This document shows positions 5,533-5,813 of a stretch of DNA of 5,813 nt, in pieces (within the stretch, counting starts at the first letter, position 1; the number at the start of each line of letters is the position of its first letter). The notes under the pieces were generated by a model. It had not been told where the DNA came from, did not search any database, and saw only the letters and a program-made list of their open reading frames with translations. The stretch is from positions 1 through 5,813 of the forward strand of contig JASLAV010000264.1 of NCBI GenBank assembly GCA_030146905.1, in the 5' to 3' direction. This stretch comes from Lentzea sp. (GTDB lineage: Bacteria > Actinomycetota > Actinomycetes > Mycobacteriales > Pseudonocardiaceae). The position numbers and the translations under genes are program-made.

Positions 5533-5813
5533 TCCTGCTCGGACATGTCGAGGCTCGTGCGCAGCGAAACCGGCTCAAGCAGGAGCGCGGCCACGACACC
5601 GAGCAGTGCGACACCGGCCGAGATGGCGAAGACGGTTCCGGTCGCCTCCCCGTAGGCGGCCGGAACCGGCAGGCCCGCCGCGGTGTGGTGGGCCACCTGG
5701 CGGGCGAGCACGGCGCCGAGGACGGTGACGCCGATGGTGCCGCCGAGCGAGCGGAAGAACGACACGGTGGCGCTGGCGGCGCCGATCTCGGCGAGCGGGA
5801 CGGCGTTCTGCAC
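5529..5813 (-). CDS. DHA2-family MFS transporter, C-terminal fragment
   Basis: Only the last 94 residues are present; the gene enters from the right edge. The first visible codon, a GTG, is internal and not a start. VQNAVPLAEIGAASATVSFF followed by RSLGGTIGVTVLGAVLA is typical of the penultimate helix region of EmrB/QacA-type 14-helix drug:proton antiporters. A short external loop (about 40-58), a last helix (about 59-79) and a polar cytoplasmic tail ending DMSEQD follow. The known role of the family is export of drugs or metabolites across the cytoplasmic membrane. It converges on the propeller gene: its TAA (5531-5529) overlaps that gene's TAG (5530-5532), leaving no space for a terminator. 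Whether it belongs functionally with the monooxygenase pair cannot be decided; the orientation argues for a separate transcript. Confidence 0.85.
   Translation of the reverse strand: MQNAVPLAEIGAASATVSFFRSLGGTIGVTVLGAVLARQVAHHTAAGLPVPAAYGEATGTVFAISAGVALLGVVAALLLEPVSLRTSLDMSEQD

Overview
The window is high-GC DNA with strong G/C bias at third codon positions, Shine-Dalgarno-led genes and tight packing. This suggests an actinomycete, and a Pseudonocardiaceae-type genome would fit, but no marker gene fixes the taxon. It holds three complete or essentially complete genes, one truncated gene at each edge, and one divergent regulatory region.

Left part, minus strand (1-1872). A PepSY-type four-to-six-helix membrane protein (436-1872) is followed, 73 nt downstream on the same strand, by the N-terminal third or less of a multi-helix membrane protein that resembles the CopD half of actinobacterial CopD/CtaG copper proteins (1-362, running off the left edge). 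Together they look like a small membrane operon, plausibly for copper or another metal or redox function at the cell envelope.

Centre (1873-2156). A 284-nt divergent intergenic region separates the membrane operon from the plus-strand genes. It holds the only AT-rich patch in the window (about 2083-2110, with palindromic symmetry, a good candidate operator/promoter), a 12-bp inverted repeat (2063-2074), and a 7-bp-arm hairpin (1921-1942) inside the leader of the membrane gene.

Right part, plus strand (2157-5532). A 603-aa type I Baeyer-Villiger monooxygenase of the long class (related to cyclopentadecanone monooxygenase and PtlE/PenE, by motif reading) overlaps by 11 nt a 524-aa protein built from 12 SMP-30/NHL-like beta-propeller repeats, read here as two six-bladed propellers in tandem. 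The likely logic is a ketone-to-ester/lactone oxidation followed by a step carried out by, or a ligand bound by, the propeller protein. Lactone hydrolysis is the obvious guess, but it is not proven because the canonical SMP-30 metal ligands are only partly recognisable.

Right edge (5529-5813). The C-terminal end of a DHA2-type (14-helix) MFS drug/proton antiporter lies on the minus strand and converges on the propeller gene with overlapping stop codons.

The most interesting item is the BVMO plus double-propeller pair with its possible operator. In the propeller protein, polar channel-facing residues are concentrated in the first propeller and largely absent from the second.
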